From Apilactobacillus kunkeei (lineage in GTDB: Bacteria; Bacillota; Bacilli; Lactobacillales; Lactobacillaceae): a stretch of 64,000 nt of DNA. Every line of letters begins with the position of its first letter. The stretch's first letter is position 1. A program made the position numbers and the translations under genes. The DNA is taken from positions 79,262 to 143,261 of the forward strand of contig NZ_JXDF01000012.1 in assembly GCF_001308195.1 (NCBI RefSeq), written 5' to 3'. Shown piece after piece: positions 8,780-17,206 of the stretch. The notes beneath the pieces are model-generated. The model saw nothing but the letters and a program-made list of their open reading frames with translations. It was not told the DNA's origin and searched no databases.

Positions 8780-10741
8780 ATGCAGCTTATTGAAATTATT
8801 TTATTTTTAACATTACTACTGCTTCTATCAACAATCATTAATCACTATGTTAAGGCCATTCCAGTTAGTTTAATCCAGGTCGTATTCGGATGTGGATTAG
8901 CATTGATTGGTAACTTCAGCATTAACCTAAGTACAGACTGGTTTTTACTATTATTCATTGCACCGTTGCTATTTAACGACGGGCGTCGTTTTCCCAAGGA
9001 TGAACTTTGGGAATTGAGATGGCCCATCTTCGCAAACGCAATCATCTTAGTATTTATCACCATGTTCTTTGGTGGTTTGTTAATTTATAAATTAATTCCA
9101 TCAATGCCACTTCCAGTAGCATTCTCATTAGCTGCAATTTTATCACCAACTGATCCAATTGCCGTTGAATCAATCGCCAAAAAGGTGCGCTTACCAAAGA
9201 ACATTTTGCACTTGGTAAACGGAGAAAGTTTAATCAATGATGCCAGTGGTTTGATTGGTTTTAAGTATGCCATTGCCGCAACTGTTTATGGTGCCTTTTC
9301 ATTAAAAAATGCCGTAGGGGACTTCTTCTACATCAGTATTGTTGGTGCCATCATTGGGGTAGTTACAATGCTAGTTATCTCATTGGTACGTAAATGGTTA
9401 TACAAGAACGGTTTAACGAACTTAGTATTTAACGTAGTTCTACAAATTGTTTCACCATTCGTGATCTACATGTTATCTGAAGATGTTTTCCATGCTTCAG
9501 GGGTAATTGCGGTTGTAACAGCCGGAATTGTGTACCATGTGAATAACACATCCACACAATCATCATCAGCTGAGTTACAACTAATTAGTGAACAAGCTTG
9601 GAACATTATCGTTTACCTACTAAACGGAATCGTGTTCTTGATTCTAGGAATTGAACTACCATTTGCGATGGAAGCCGTTATTAACGACATGAAGTTCAAC
9701 ACATTCCAATCCATTGGTTACGCCGTTGTAACCTGGTTGATTATTCTAATCATTCGAATTGTGTGGATTATTCTATACGAAATCTGTCACAACCTAATTA
9801 CCACTAAGAAGGTTGGACCAATCGATATCAGAACTGCAAACATTGTTGGGTTCTCAGGTGTTCGTGGTGCCATTACTATGGCCGGGATTCTTTCGATTCC
9901 ATTGATTACCGTACAAAACGAGGCATTCCCTGATCGTGAATTGGTACTATTCATCGCATCAATCGTCATCGTTTTAAGTCTACTAGCTGCGGTAACTGTG
10001 TTGCCATTAATTTCTAAAAACGATCCGGTCGTTTCTTACAACAATGATAACCATTGGAGTGAAGAAAAGGCGCGTATCTACGTTCTAAACTACGTGATTG
10101 ATGACATCAAACAAATGGACCGTCCTGATAAACACATTTGCAATATTTTAATCGATCAATGTGAATTGATGATTAGACAACTATCTTCAATCAAACCAGA
10201 TGAGTTAGAAAAGAGTATTCGTTCATTGGCTGTTGAATATGAACACCAAGCGGTTAAGAAATTAGTCGCAGACAAGATTGTTACTAGCAAGGAAGCCAAT
10301 GCGATTAACTATCAAATTAACCATCGTGAATTGAAGAACCTAGTTGCATTTAATGATTTCAACTTAAAACTAGAATTCATGTCAGCCGTTCAAACAACCA
10401 AGTTATGGCTATTCAAACAACGTTCTGACAAGGAACAAAAACTAAAGATTCAAAAAGCTTTGATTATGGTCAATGACTATACCGTTCAAAAGCTAAAAGA
10501 ACATGGTGATTCAAAAGTAATTAATTCCATTGTGGATGAATACACCAACCTTAGTTTAGCTTTAAGAACTCGTTCATTGGATTACGAAAAGTACTACCGT
10601 ATCGCTAAGGAACGTGAACTAGAAGCTTACCGTAAAGGAATTCAAGAATTATTGATCAACGATAAGATTAGCTTAAAACTTGCTTCTAAATTAAGACAAG
10701 AAGTTAACTACGTTGAAAATAACGAATTAAGCACAGACTAA
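8780..10741 (+). CDS. CPA1-family Na+/H+ antiporter (NhaP-like)
   Basis: Cation/proton antiporter for pH and sodium homeostasis. The first about 420 residues form around 12 membrane segments. They include the CPA1 signatures LAAILSPTDPIAVESI and NGESLINDASG (the ND pair of the ion-binding site) and FSGVRGAITMAGILS. The C-terminal about 230 residues are soluble, charged and largely helical, as in the regulatory tails of CPA1 proteins. Length 653 is normal for the Gram-positive form. The gene follows murB closely and ends at a strong terminator. Exact ion specificity cannot be read from sequence. Confidence 0.9.
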   Translation: MQLIEIILFLTLLLLLSTIINHYVKAIPVSLIQVVFGCGLALIGNFSINLSTDWFLLLFIAPLLFNDGRRFPKDELWELRWPIFANAIILVFITMFFGGLLIYKLIPSMPLPVAFSLAAILSPTDPIAVESIAKKVRLPKNILHLVNGESLINDASGLIGFKYAIAATVYGAFSLKNAVGDFFYISIVGAIIGVVTMLVISLVRKWLYKNGLTNLVFNVVLQIVSPFVIYMLSEDVFHASGVIAVVTAGIVYHVNNTSTQSSSAELQLISEQAWNIIVYLLNGIVFLILGIELPFAMEAVINDMKFNTFQSIGYAVVTWLIILIIRIVWIILYEICHNLITTKKVGPIDIRTANIVGFSGVRGAITMAGILSIPLITVQNEAFPDRELVLFIASIVIVLSLLAAVTVLPLISKNDPVVSYNNDNHWSEEKARIYVLNYVIDDIKQMDRPDKHICNILIDQCELMIRQLSSIKPDELEKSIRSLAVEYEHQAVKKLVADKIVTSKEANAINYQINHRELKNLVAFNDFNLKLEFMSAVQTTKLWLFKQRSDKEQKLKIQKALIMVNDYTVQKLKEHGDSKVINSIVDEYTNLSLALRTRSLDYEKYYRIAKERELEAYRKGIQELLINDKISLKLASKLRQEVNYVENNELSTD

Positions 10742-10744
10742 AAA

Positions 10745-10772
10745 AAGACAGCCAATAAAGGCTGTCTTTTTA
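10745..10772. terminator. Bidirectional terminator between the antiporter and DUF1361 genes
   Basis: Stem AAGACAGCC/GGCTGTCTT with A-run before and T-run after; it can serve both convergent genes. Confidence 0.85.
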
Positions 10773-11432
10773 TTATTCTTTTGAATCTTTCACATCTTTT
10801 AGGATTAGGTATAAAATCCAGTAGATAAAGCATTGAACAACTGTCATGATGAAGACAAATACTAACATTTTTAATGTCCACATCTCAGTTAATTGTTTGA
10901 TCACCAAACGAGGTGAGAATAACAAGTAGATGGTGTGGAATCTAAGGAATCTACCAACGTAAATTCCGATTGATGAAACAACGTTTAAAGCAAAGATTAG
11001 CAATACTTTTGCCACTTTGGAATGAATTGAGAAGAATGCGAAGCAACGGTTTACGATTTGGAATAATCCGTAGAAACCAAGCATTGAGCATCCTAAAGCA
11101 CTAATCATTAAGAATGAGTAGTTCATCCACATGTGAGCAGATAATCTTAGTAGTCCGTTTGTTCCATAGGGTTGAAGTAGTGATAAGTGGAATAGATCGG
11201 TCAATAGGTAGGGTGCATTTGGATAAAAGATTAACCAAAGTGCAAAGATTGGCCAAAAAATCCATGACTTTTCAACGTACTTATTTGTTAGTTCCAAACT
11301 CAGTTCAATGGGGATGTAACCCAAGAAGGTGTTTAATACTAAAAATTCAAACGGTGGCTTTGCGACCACGAATAAAAATATTATCCACAAAATGAAAAAT
11401 AGGCGTACTTGCCAACGTGCGTTTTTAAACAT
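10773..11432 (-). CDS. DUF1361 family membrane protein
   Basis: Function unknown. The 219 residues hold about six membrane helices and the DUF1361 hallmark: FLGYIPIELSL followed by WLIFYPNAPYLLTDLFHL. The start ATG follows GAGGGG on the minus strand. It lies alone between the antiporter gene (convergent) and cdaA (divergent), so it shares its upstream region with cdaA. Family recognition is confident; no activity is known to me. Confidence 0.85.
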   Translation of the reverse strand: MFKNARWQVRLFFILWIIFLFVVAKPPFEFLVLNTFLGYIPIELSLELTNKYVEKSWIFWPIFALWLIFYPNAPYLLTDLFHLSLLQPYGTNGLLRLSAHMWMNYSFLMISALGCSMLGFYGLFQIVNRCFAFFSIHSKVAKVLLIFALNVVSSIGIYVGRFLRFHTIYLLFSPRLVIKQLTEMWTLKMLVFVFIMTVVQCFIYWILYLILKDVKDSKE

Positions 11433-11592
11433 GATTTGGACCCCTCAAAATATTATTAACCCTATTTTAACCCTTAAATGGCAAATATTGAATGATTATT
11501 ACTTAAAAATTCTATCAAAAATGATAATGCTAAAAATAAACGAAAATGAGTGATATAATATAAAATATGAATGAAATTATGGAGGAATAGGT

Positions 11593-12438
11593 ATGGGGAT
11601 AAATTGGAGTAACATCTTAACACTAAGTAACCTTTTAGATATCTTAGTTGTTTGGTTCATTATCTATGAGGTAATTATCTTACTTAAGGGCACAAAAGCT
11701 GTCCAATTATTCCGTGGTGTTTTAGTAATTGCCATCGTGAAAATTATCAGTGTAATCTTCGGATTCACAACTGTATCATACTTAACTGACCAAGTTATTA
11801 ACTGGGGAGTTATCGCGATTATTGTTATTTTCCAACCTGAAATCAGACGTGGCCTAGAACATTTAGGTCGTGGCTCAATTATTAAACACGCACAAAACCA
11901 AAACGTTGAAAATGAAAAGATGATTTTGGAACTTGATAAAGCCATCCAATATATGTCCAAGCGTAGAATTGGTGCTTTAATGACTATTCAAATGGATACC
12001 GGATTGGAAGACTACATCGAAACTGGAATTAAGCTAGATGCTGATATTACCGGTGAACTTTTGATTAATACATTTATTCCAAACACACCATTACATGATG
12101 GTGCAGTTATCATCAGTAATAATCGTGTTGCCGTGGCAGCTGCATACCTACCATTGTCACAAAGTAACCTAATTCCAAAGGAATTGGGAACTAGACACCG
12201 TGCAGCCGTTGGTATATCTGAAGTAACTGATGCCTTAACAATTGTTATCTCTGAAGAAACAGGGGAAGTATCAATTACCAAGAACAACGAGTTATTACGT
12301 GGAATGAATAAGGACGACTATATGAAGTTCTTACGTGATCAATTGATTACTAAGCAAGATTCAATGAATAAAAACTTATTTACAACCATCTTTAATTGGT
12401 TCGACAAGATCAAGCAATCAACAGGGGGGCAAAAGTAA
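11593..12438 (+). CDS. cdaA: Diadenylate cyclase CdaA
   Basis: Makes cyclic di-AMP from two ATP; the main housekeeping cyclase of Firmicutes. Three N-terminal membrane helices (about 10-80) precede the DAC domain with its catalytic motifs LHDGAVII and GTRHRAAVGISE. The gene overlaps cdaR by one base (TAATG), so CdaA is translationally coupled to its regulator. The order cdaA-cdaR-glmM is the conserved Firmicutes operon, in which CdaR and GlmM bind CdaA and tune its activity. Cyclic di-AMP typically controls K+ and osmolyte transport and wall integrity. Confidence 0.97.
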   Translation: MGINWSNILTLSNLLDILVVWFIIYEVIILLKGTKAVQLFRGVLVIAIVKIISVIFGFTTVSYLTDQVINWGVIAIIVIFQPEIRRGLEHLGRGSIIKHAQNQNVENEKMILELDKAIQYMSKRRIGALMTIQMDTGLEDYIETGIKLDADITGELLINTFIPNTPLHDGAVIISNNRVAVAAAYLPLSQSNLIPKELGTRHRAAVGISEVTDALTIVISEETGEVSITKNNELLRGMNKDDYMKFLRDQLITKQDSMNKNLFTTIFNWFDKIKQSTGGQK

Positions 12439-13397
12439 TGAAGAAGTTTAATAGCCCATGGTACCTAAGATTATTGGCATTGATTTTTGCCATCTTATTA
12501 TTTGCTTATGTTAACCAGTCAAAACTTTTTGGTTCAGGCAGTAACTATGGTAGTTCTGAAGACATTACTCAATTGACTTCTAACAAGTCAGCCAATATCT
12601 CAGTGCCACTACAATTAAATGTCGATAACAGCAAGTATTTTGTTACCGGATATCCTGAAAAGGTATCAGTTAAGATTGTAGGACCTACAGCGTTAGTTAC
12701 TACCACAGTCAACACACAAAACTTTAAGGTGTATGCTGATCTTTCCAGACTAGGCGTTGGAACTCATAAGGTTCGTTTGTATCAAGATGGTTTAAACAAC
12801 GAATTAAGATACTACATCAACCCAAGTTATATCTACGTTAATATTCAACCTAGAAAGACAGTGGAATTCCCAGTCAAAGCCGAATACGAATCAGCTAACA
12901 TTGCTGATGGTTATTCAGCTGGAAAACCAGTTCTTGGTACCAACAAGGTGAAGGTGACTGGAGCAGCCAACGAAATTGCTAAGATTAAGCAAGTTGTTGC
13001 TAAGCTAAGCATTCCACAAAACACCAAGAAATCAATGAGCTCTTCAGCTGTTTTAGAAGCATTAGACTCAAAGGGTAGAATTGTTAACGTCATCTTGACG
13101 CCATCAACAACATCTGTTAACTTGCCAATTAGTAGTGGAAATAATAAAAACGTTCCACTAAAATTAAAGGTTGAAAATGGCTCAAGTAATCAAAAATACG
13201 AACTAACATCAGACACTGATAAGGTGAAGGTTTTTGGAACGAAAAAAGAGCTAGAATCAATTGATAAAGTAGTCGCTTATGTTGATGTTTCTGGAATTAC
13301 ATCAAAGAAAGTGATTAATGTGGAACTAGATAAGAATCTAAATAACGTTACTGGTTTCGATCCTGAAAACATCAAAGTAACAGTTATTCCACAATAG
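12438..13397 (+). CDS. cdaR: CdaA regulatory protein CdaR (YbbR-repeat protein)
   Basis: Membrane-anchored extracellular regulator of CdaA. The 319 residues start with a short basic stretch and one membrane helix (about 8-26), then about three YbbR-type repeats outside the membrane. Each has a beta-rich core and a VKVTG/VKIVG-like motif (near 75, 165 and 250). ATG 12438 shares its A with the cdaA stop codon; the in-frame TTG at 12396 lies inside cdaA and is not favoured. Next in the operon is glmM. Confidence 0.93.
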   Translation: MKKFNSPWYLRLLALIFAILLFAYVNQSKLFGSGSNYGSSEDITQLTSNKSANISVPLQLNVDNSKYFVTGYPEKVSVKIVGPTALVTTTVNTQNFKVYADLSRLGVGTHKVRLYQDGLNNELRYYINPSYIYVNIQPRKTVEFPVKAEYESANIADGYSAGKPVLGTNKVKVTGAANEIAKIKQVVAKLSIPQNTKKSMSSSAVLEALDSKGRIVNVILTPSTTSVNLPISSGNNKNVPLKLKVENGSSNQKYELTSDTDKVKVFGTKKELESIDKVVAYVDVSGITSKKVINVELDKNLNNVTGFDPENIKVTVIPQ

Positions 13398-13433
13398 ATT
13401 TTAAAGAATCGAATGATGAATGGAGATAAAATT

Positions 13434-14786
13434 ATGAAGTATTTTGGAACAGACGGAGTTAGAGGGGTAGCTAACAAAGATTTAAGCCCTGAACTAGCTT
13501 TCAAATGTGGACGTGCCGGTGGTTACATTTTAACCAAGCACAGCCAAGCTGAAGGACAACCCCAAGTATTAGTTGCTAGAGATACAAGAATTTCTGGTCA
13601 AATGTTAGAAAGTGCTTTAATTGCCGGATTGCTATCAGTCGGAATTGAAGTTCTTCAACTAGGTGTCGTTACAACTCCAGGTGTTGCTTACCTTGTTAGA
13701 ACTCAAGGAGCAGCTGCCGGTGTTATGATTACCGCTTCACATAATCCAGCTGAATACAATGGTATCAAGTTCTTTGGTTCAGATGGTTACAAGCTATCAG
13801 ATGAATTAGAAGAAGAAATCGAAGCAATTCTAGAAGCTGACCAAGATGATTTACCACGTCCATCAGCTAAGGGTCTAGGTAGTGTTGATGATTACTCAGA
13901 AGGTAGTCAAAAATACATTCGTTTCCTAGAACAAACTGTTCCTGATGACTTATCAGGTATGAAGATTTGCGTTGATTCAGCAAACGGTGCAACAAGTAAC
14001 CTAGTTTCACGTTTATACGCTGACTTAGGTATCGAATTTGAAACCATGGCAACTATGCCAAATGGAATCAACATTAACGACCAAGTTGGTTCAACTCACC
14101 CAGAACAACTACAAAAGATGGTTGTAGAACAAGGTGCTGAAATTGGATTAGCATTTGATGGTGACGGTGACCGTTGTTTAGCTGTTGATGAAAACGGTGA
14201 ACTAGTTGATGGTGACAAGATTATGTACATTTGTGGTAAGTACATGTCAGATCACGGTCGTCTAAAACAAGATACTGTGGTAACTACTGTTATGAGTAAC
14301 CTAGGTATGTACAAGGCAATGGAAGCAAATGGTATGCATAACGTTCAAACCAAGGTTGGTGACAGATATGTTGTTGAAGAAATGAACAAATCTGGTTACA
14401 ACCTAGGTGGAGAACAATCAGGACATATCGTTTTCCTAGATTTCAACACTACCGGTGATGGCCTACTAACCAGTTTACAATTACTACACGTAATGAAGGA
14501 CACTGGTAAGAAATTATCAGAACTTGCTGGTGAAGTAACTAAGTACCCACAACAACTAATCAACGTTAAGGTTAGCGATAAAGATGGTGCCCAAGCTGAT
14601 GATCAAGTGAAGGCAGTTATCGCTGAAGTTGAAAAAGAAATGAACGGTGACGGTCGTGTCCTAGTTCGTCCTAGTGGTACTGAACCACTTCTACGTGTGA
14701 TGGCAGAAGCCCCAACACAAGAATTAGTAGATGGCTACACTAAACGTATTGCAGACGTTGTTCAAGAACGTTTTGGAATTGAATAA
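13434..14786 (+). CDS. glmM: Phosphoglucosamine mutase
   Basis: Converts glucosamine-6-P to glucosamine-1-P on the way to UDP-GlcNAc. The 450 residues carry the phosphoserine loop [11 protein letters not shown] (near 100), the metal-binding loop DGDGDR (near 240), the sugar-specificity loop GGEQSGHIV, and the phosphate-binding loop [12 protein letters not shown] near the C-terminus. The start is the ATG at 13434 after GGAGAT; the earlier ATGs at 13413/13416 lack a ribosome site. GlmM also inhibits CdaA in several Firmicutes, matching this operon. Confidence 0.97.
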   Translation: MKYFGTDGVRGVANKDLSPELAFKCGRAGGYILTKHSQAEGQPQVLVARDTRISGQMLESALIAGLLSVGIEVLQLGVVTTPGVAYLVRTQGAAAGVMITASHNPAEYNGIKFFGSDGYKLSDELEEEIEAILEADQDDLPRPSAKGLGSVDDYSEGSQKYIRFLEQTVPDDLSGMKICVDSANGATSNLVSRLYADLGIEFETMATMPNGININDQVGSTHPEQLQKMVVEQGAEIGLAFDGDGDRCLAVDENGELVDGDKIMYICGKYMSDHGRLKQDTVVTTVMSNLGMYKAMEANGMHNVQTKVGDRYVVEEMNKSGYNLGGEQSGHIVFLDFNTTGDGLLTSLQLLHVMKDTGKKLSELAGEVTKYPQQLINVKVSDKDGAQADDQVKAVIAEVEKEMNGDGRVLVRPSGTEPLLRVMAEAPTQELVDGYTKRIADVVQERFGIE

Positions 14787-14793
14787 AAAATTA

Positions 14794-14822
14794 AAAGCAA
14801 TCTAATTAGATTGCTTTTTTTA
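14794..14822 (+). terminator. Rho-independent terminator after glmM
   Basis: Perfect 10-bp stem AAAGCAATCT/AGATTGCTTT with loop AATT, then a T-run. Confidence 0.9.
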
Positions 14823-14849
14823 TTGCCATTTTTCACCGTAAATTTGTCC

Positions 14850-15011
14850 ATACCAATTTTTTAAATGGTATAAAATGAGTCGAATTTAATCTTAATTTTT
14901 GTTTCTATTACGCTTATTGATACCAACATGACGCAATTTTTTGAATTTTTTTCATAAACTATACCAATTTGATATTTATCGATTGACATTGATAATTAAA
15001 ACTTGTAATCT
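14850..15011 (+). promoter_or_regulatory. glmS promoter with TATACCAAT-type half-sites
   Basis: A promoter TTGACA (14983-14988) - 17 bases - TAATCT (15006-15011) lies 80 bases before the glmS start. Upstream are an inverted pair ATACCA/TGGTAT (14850-14855, 14866-14871), GATACCAAC near 14915, and TATACCAAT (14960-14968). These resemble half-sites of the NagR/YvoA type of GntR regulators that respond to aminosugar phosphates. No such regulator is in the window, so this is inference. I saw no glmS ribozyme core. Confidence 0.45.
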
Positions 15012-15090
15012 AGAATATGTCGAAAATGATAAAAAAGATATAAATTTATTTAAAACAATTAATAAATATAGAGTGAAAGGAAAATATAAT

Positions 15091-16914
15091 ATGTGTGGAA
15101 TTGTTGGTGTAACAGGGAACAAAAATGCCGTTGATATTTTAGTTAATGGTTTACAAAAACTAGAATACCGTGGCTATGATTCTGCTGGATTATACGTAAA
15201 CGATGAAGGTAAGAAGGATTACCTTGTAAAGAGAACCGGTGCGATTAGTAATCTAAGAGACGCCGTAAATGATATGAAGATTAACGGAAGTGCAGGAATT
15301 GCGCATACCAGATGGGCTACTCACGGGGGAGTAACTGTCGAAAACGCACATCCTCACTTCTCACAAGACAAGAGATTCTACCTAGTTCACAATGGTGTTA
15401 TCGAAAACTACCGTGATTTAAAGGAAAAATACTTAAGTGATGTTGAATTCACTTCACAAACAGATACAGAAGTTGTTGTTCAACTAGTTGATCACTTCGC
15501 TGTAACTGAAAACCTAAATGCTAAAGAAGCATTTAAGAAGACTCTATCACTATTAAAGGGTGCTTCATACGCATTCCAATTAATGGATAGAGAAGAACCA
15601 AACACTATCTACGTTGCTAAGAACAAGAGTCCGCTATTAATCGGTCTAGGGGAAGACTGCAACGTTGTATGTTCAGATTCTCTAGCAATGCTAAATGTTA
15701 CTCATGACTTTCTAGAATTGGATGACGGTGACTTTGTGACTGTTAAACCAGATTCAGTAACTATCGAAAACAAAGATGGTGAAGTCGTCACCGATAGACA
15801 ACCATTCCATGTTGATATCGATGCTAGTGACACTGACAAGGGTACTTACCCATACTACATGCTAAAAGAAATTGACGAACAACCAAACGTTATGAGAAAA
15901 CTTTCAGCTGAATACCTAAATGAAAACGGTGATCCAGTAATCGAAGACGACCTATTAGATTCAATTAAAGAATCAGACCGTCTATACATCATTGCTGCTG
16001 GTACTAGTTACCATGCCGGCTTAGTTGGTAAAGAACTATTTGAAAAGTTGGCACAAGTACCAACTGAGGTTCATGTTTCTTCAGAATTTGCTTACAACAT
16101 GCCACTACTTTCAAAGAAACCATTCTTTATCTTCCTAAGTCAAAGTGGTGAAACAGCTGATAGTCGTGAAGTATTAGTTAACCTAAACCAATTAGGCTAC
16201 AAGAGTTTAACAATTACAAACGTTGCTAACTCAACACTTTCACGTGAATCAAACTACACATTGCTACTACATGCTGGTCCAGAAATCTCAGTTGCATCAA
16301 CTAAGGCTTACACAGCACAAATTACTGTTGAAGCAATCCTAGCTAAGGCTTTAGGTGAATCATCAGAAATTAAGGCTGCTAAGGACTTTAACTTGAAACA
16401 ACAATTAGGTTTCGTTGCCACAGGTATGCAATCAATTGTTGACGAAAAAGAAATGATTAACGAAATTTCTAAGAAGTACTTCGTTAATGCTAACCGTGCA
16501 TTCTACATTGGTAGAGGAATTGACTACTTCGTTTCACTAGAATCATCATTGAAACTAAAGGAAATTTCATACATTCTAGCTGAAGGTTTCGCTTCAGGAG
16601 AATTGAAACACGGAACCATTGCGTTGATTGAAGAAAACACACCAGTTGTTGGTATCATTACTCAATCAAACACTGCTGGTTTAACTAGAAGTAACCTAGA
16701 AGAAACCATGGCTCGTGGTGCTAAGGCAATTACCATTGCTACTGAATCACTTGCTAAGGATAACGATGACATCGTTATTCCAGACGTTGATCAACTACTA
16801 ACACCACTATTGAGTGTTATTCCTGCTCAACTATTGGCTTACTACACTAGTTTGAACAAGGGATTAGATGTTGACCATCCAAGAAACCTTGCTAAGAGTG
16901 TTACTGTTCAATAA
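15091..16914 (+). CDS. glmS: Glutamine-fructose-6-phosphate aminotransferase (isomerizing)
   Basis: Makes glucosamine-6-P from fructose-6-P and glutamine, the entry to aminosugar synthesis. The N-terminal glutaminase domain starts with the catalytic Cys directly after the initiator Met (MCGIVGV), with EYRGYDSAG and HTRWATHGG following. Two SIS isomerase domains come next (AAGTSYHAG, SQSGETADSREV, KLKEISYILAEGFASGELKHG), and the family ending HPRNLAKSVTVQ. The ATG at 15091 leaves Cys at position 1 of the mature enzyme; a longer frame from 14941 has no support. 607 residues, standard length. Confidence 0.97.
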   Translation: MCGIVGVTGNKNAVDILVNGLQKLEYRGYDSAGLYVNDEGKKDYLVKRTGAISNLRDAVNDMKINGSAGIAHTRWATHGGVTVENAHPHFSQDKRFYLVHNGVIENYRDLKEKYLSDVEFTSQTDTEVVVQLVDHFAVTENLNAKEAFKKTLSLLKGASYAFQLMDREEPNTIYVAKNKSPLLIGLGEDCNVVCSDSLAMLNVTHDFLELDDGDFVTVKPDSVTIENKDGEVVTDRQPFHVDIDASDTDKGTYPYYMLKEIDEQPNVMRKLSAEYLNENGDPVIEDDLLDSIKESDRLYIIAAGTSYHAGLVGKELFEKLAQVPTEVHVSSEFAYNMPLLSKKPFFIFLSQSGETADSREVLVNLNQLGYKSLTITNVANSTLSRESNYTLLLHAGPEISVASTKAYTAQITVEAILAKALGESSEIKAAKDFNLKQQLGFVATGMQSIVDEKEMINEISKKYFVNANRAFYIGRGIDYFVSLESSLKLKEISYILAEGFASGELKHGTIALIEENTPVVGIITQSNTAGLTRSNLEETMARGAKAITIATESLAKDNDDIVIPDVDQLLTPLLSVIPAQLLAYYTSLNKGLDVDHPRNLAKSVTVQ

Positions 16915-16925
16915 TTTAATAACCA

Positions 16926-16954
16926 AAAGGGTGCCTTTGGCACTCTTTTTTATT
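16926..16954 (+). terminator. Rho-independent terminator after glmS
   Basis: Stem AGGGTGCC/GGCACTCT (one wobble pair), loop TTT, followed by TTTTT. Confidence 0.85.
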
Positions 16955-17015
16955 TGATGAAAATTAAAAAGAGACTAATTTTTCTTATAAGATTTTATAA
17001 AAATTTACTGTGACA

Positions 17016-17024
17016 TGTTATAAT
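17016..17024 (+). promoter_or_regulatory. Extended -10 promoter before the small basic ORF and GH73 gene
   Basis: TG-T-TATAAT at 17016-17024, a perfect extended -10; no clear -35 is visible. The transcript would cover the 40-residue ORF and then the glucosaminidase gene. Confidence 0.55.
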
Positions 17025-17045
17025 CATTAACTGGGAGTGTTTTTG

Positions 17046-17168
17046 ATGAAATTTACTAAGAAAACAAAAAACAATTCGAATAAACAAGCTAAGGCGGACA
17101 AGACTTTTAATAAGTTTAAGGAACAACAAAACCGTCTTAGTGCCAGCCGTAGAGGCGTAAAGAGATAA
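17046..17168 (+). CDS. Small basic protein, 40 residues, unknown function
   Basis: I do not recognise this protein. It begins MKFTKKTKNN and ends SASRRGVKR; about 15 of 40 residues are Lys or Arg and there is no hydrophobic segment, so it is soluble and possibly RNA- or ribosome-associated. Support for coding: ATG with a GGGAGTG ribosome site 7 bases upstream, a perfect extended -10 promoter just before it, and position as first gene ahead of the autolysin with a 38-base gap. It is short enough that automatic callers may miss it. Confidence 0.55.
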   Translation: MKFTKKTKNNSNKQAKADKTFNKFKEQQNRLSASRRGVKR

Positions 17169-17206
17169 GAGAGAATAAAAAGATTTTTAATGGAGAGAGA
17201 ATAATT

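Noticed and set aside
14823..15090. glmS ribozyme in the glmS leader
   Set aside because: No ribozyme core sequence or double-pseudoknot pattern is visible; the leader is AT-rich and short after the promoter.
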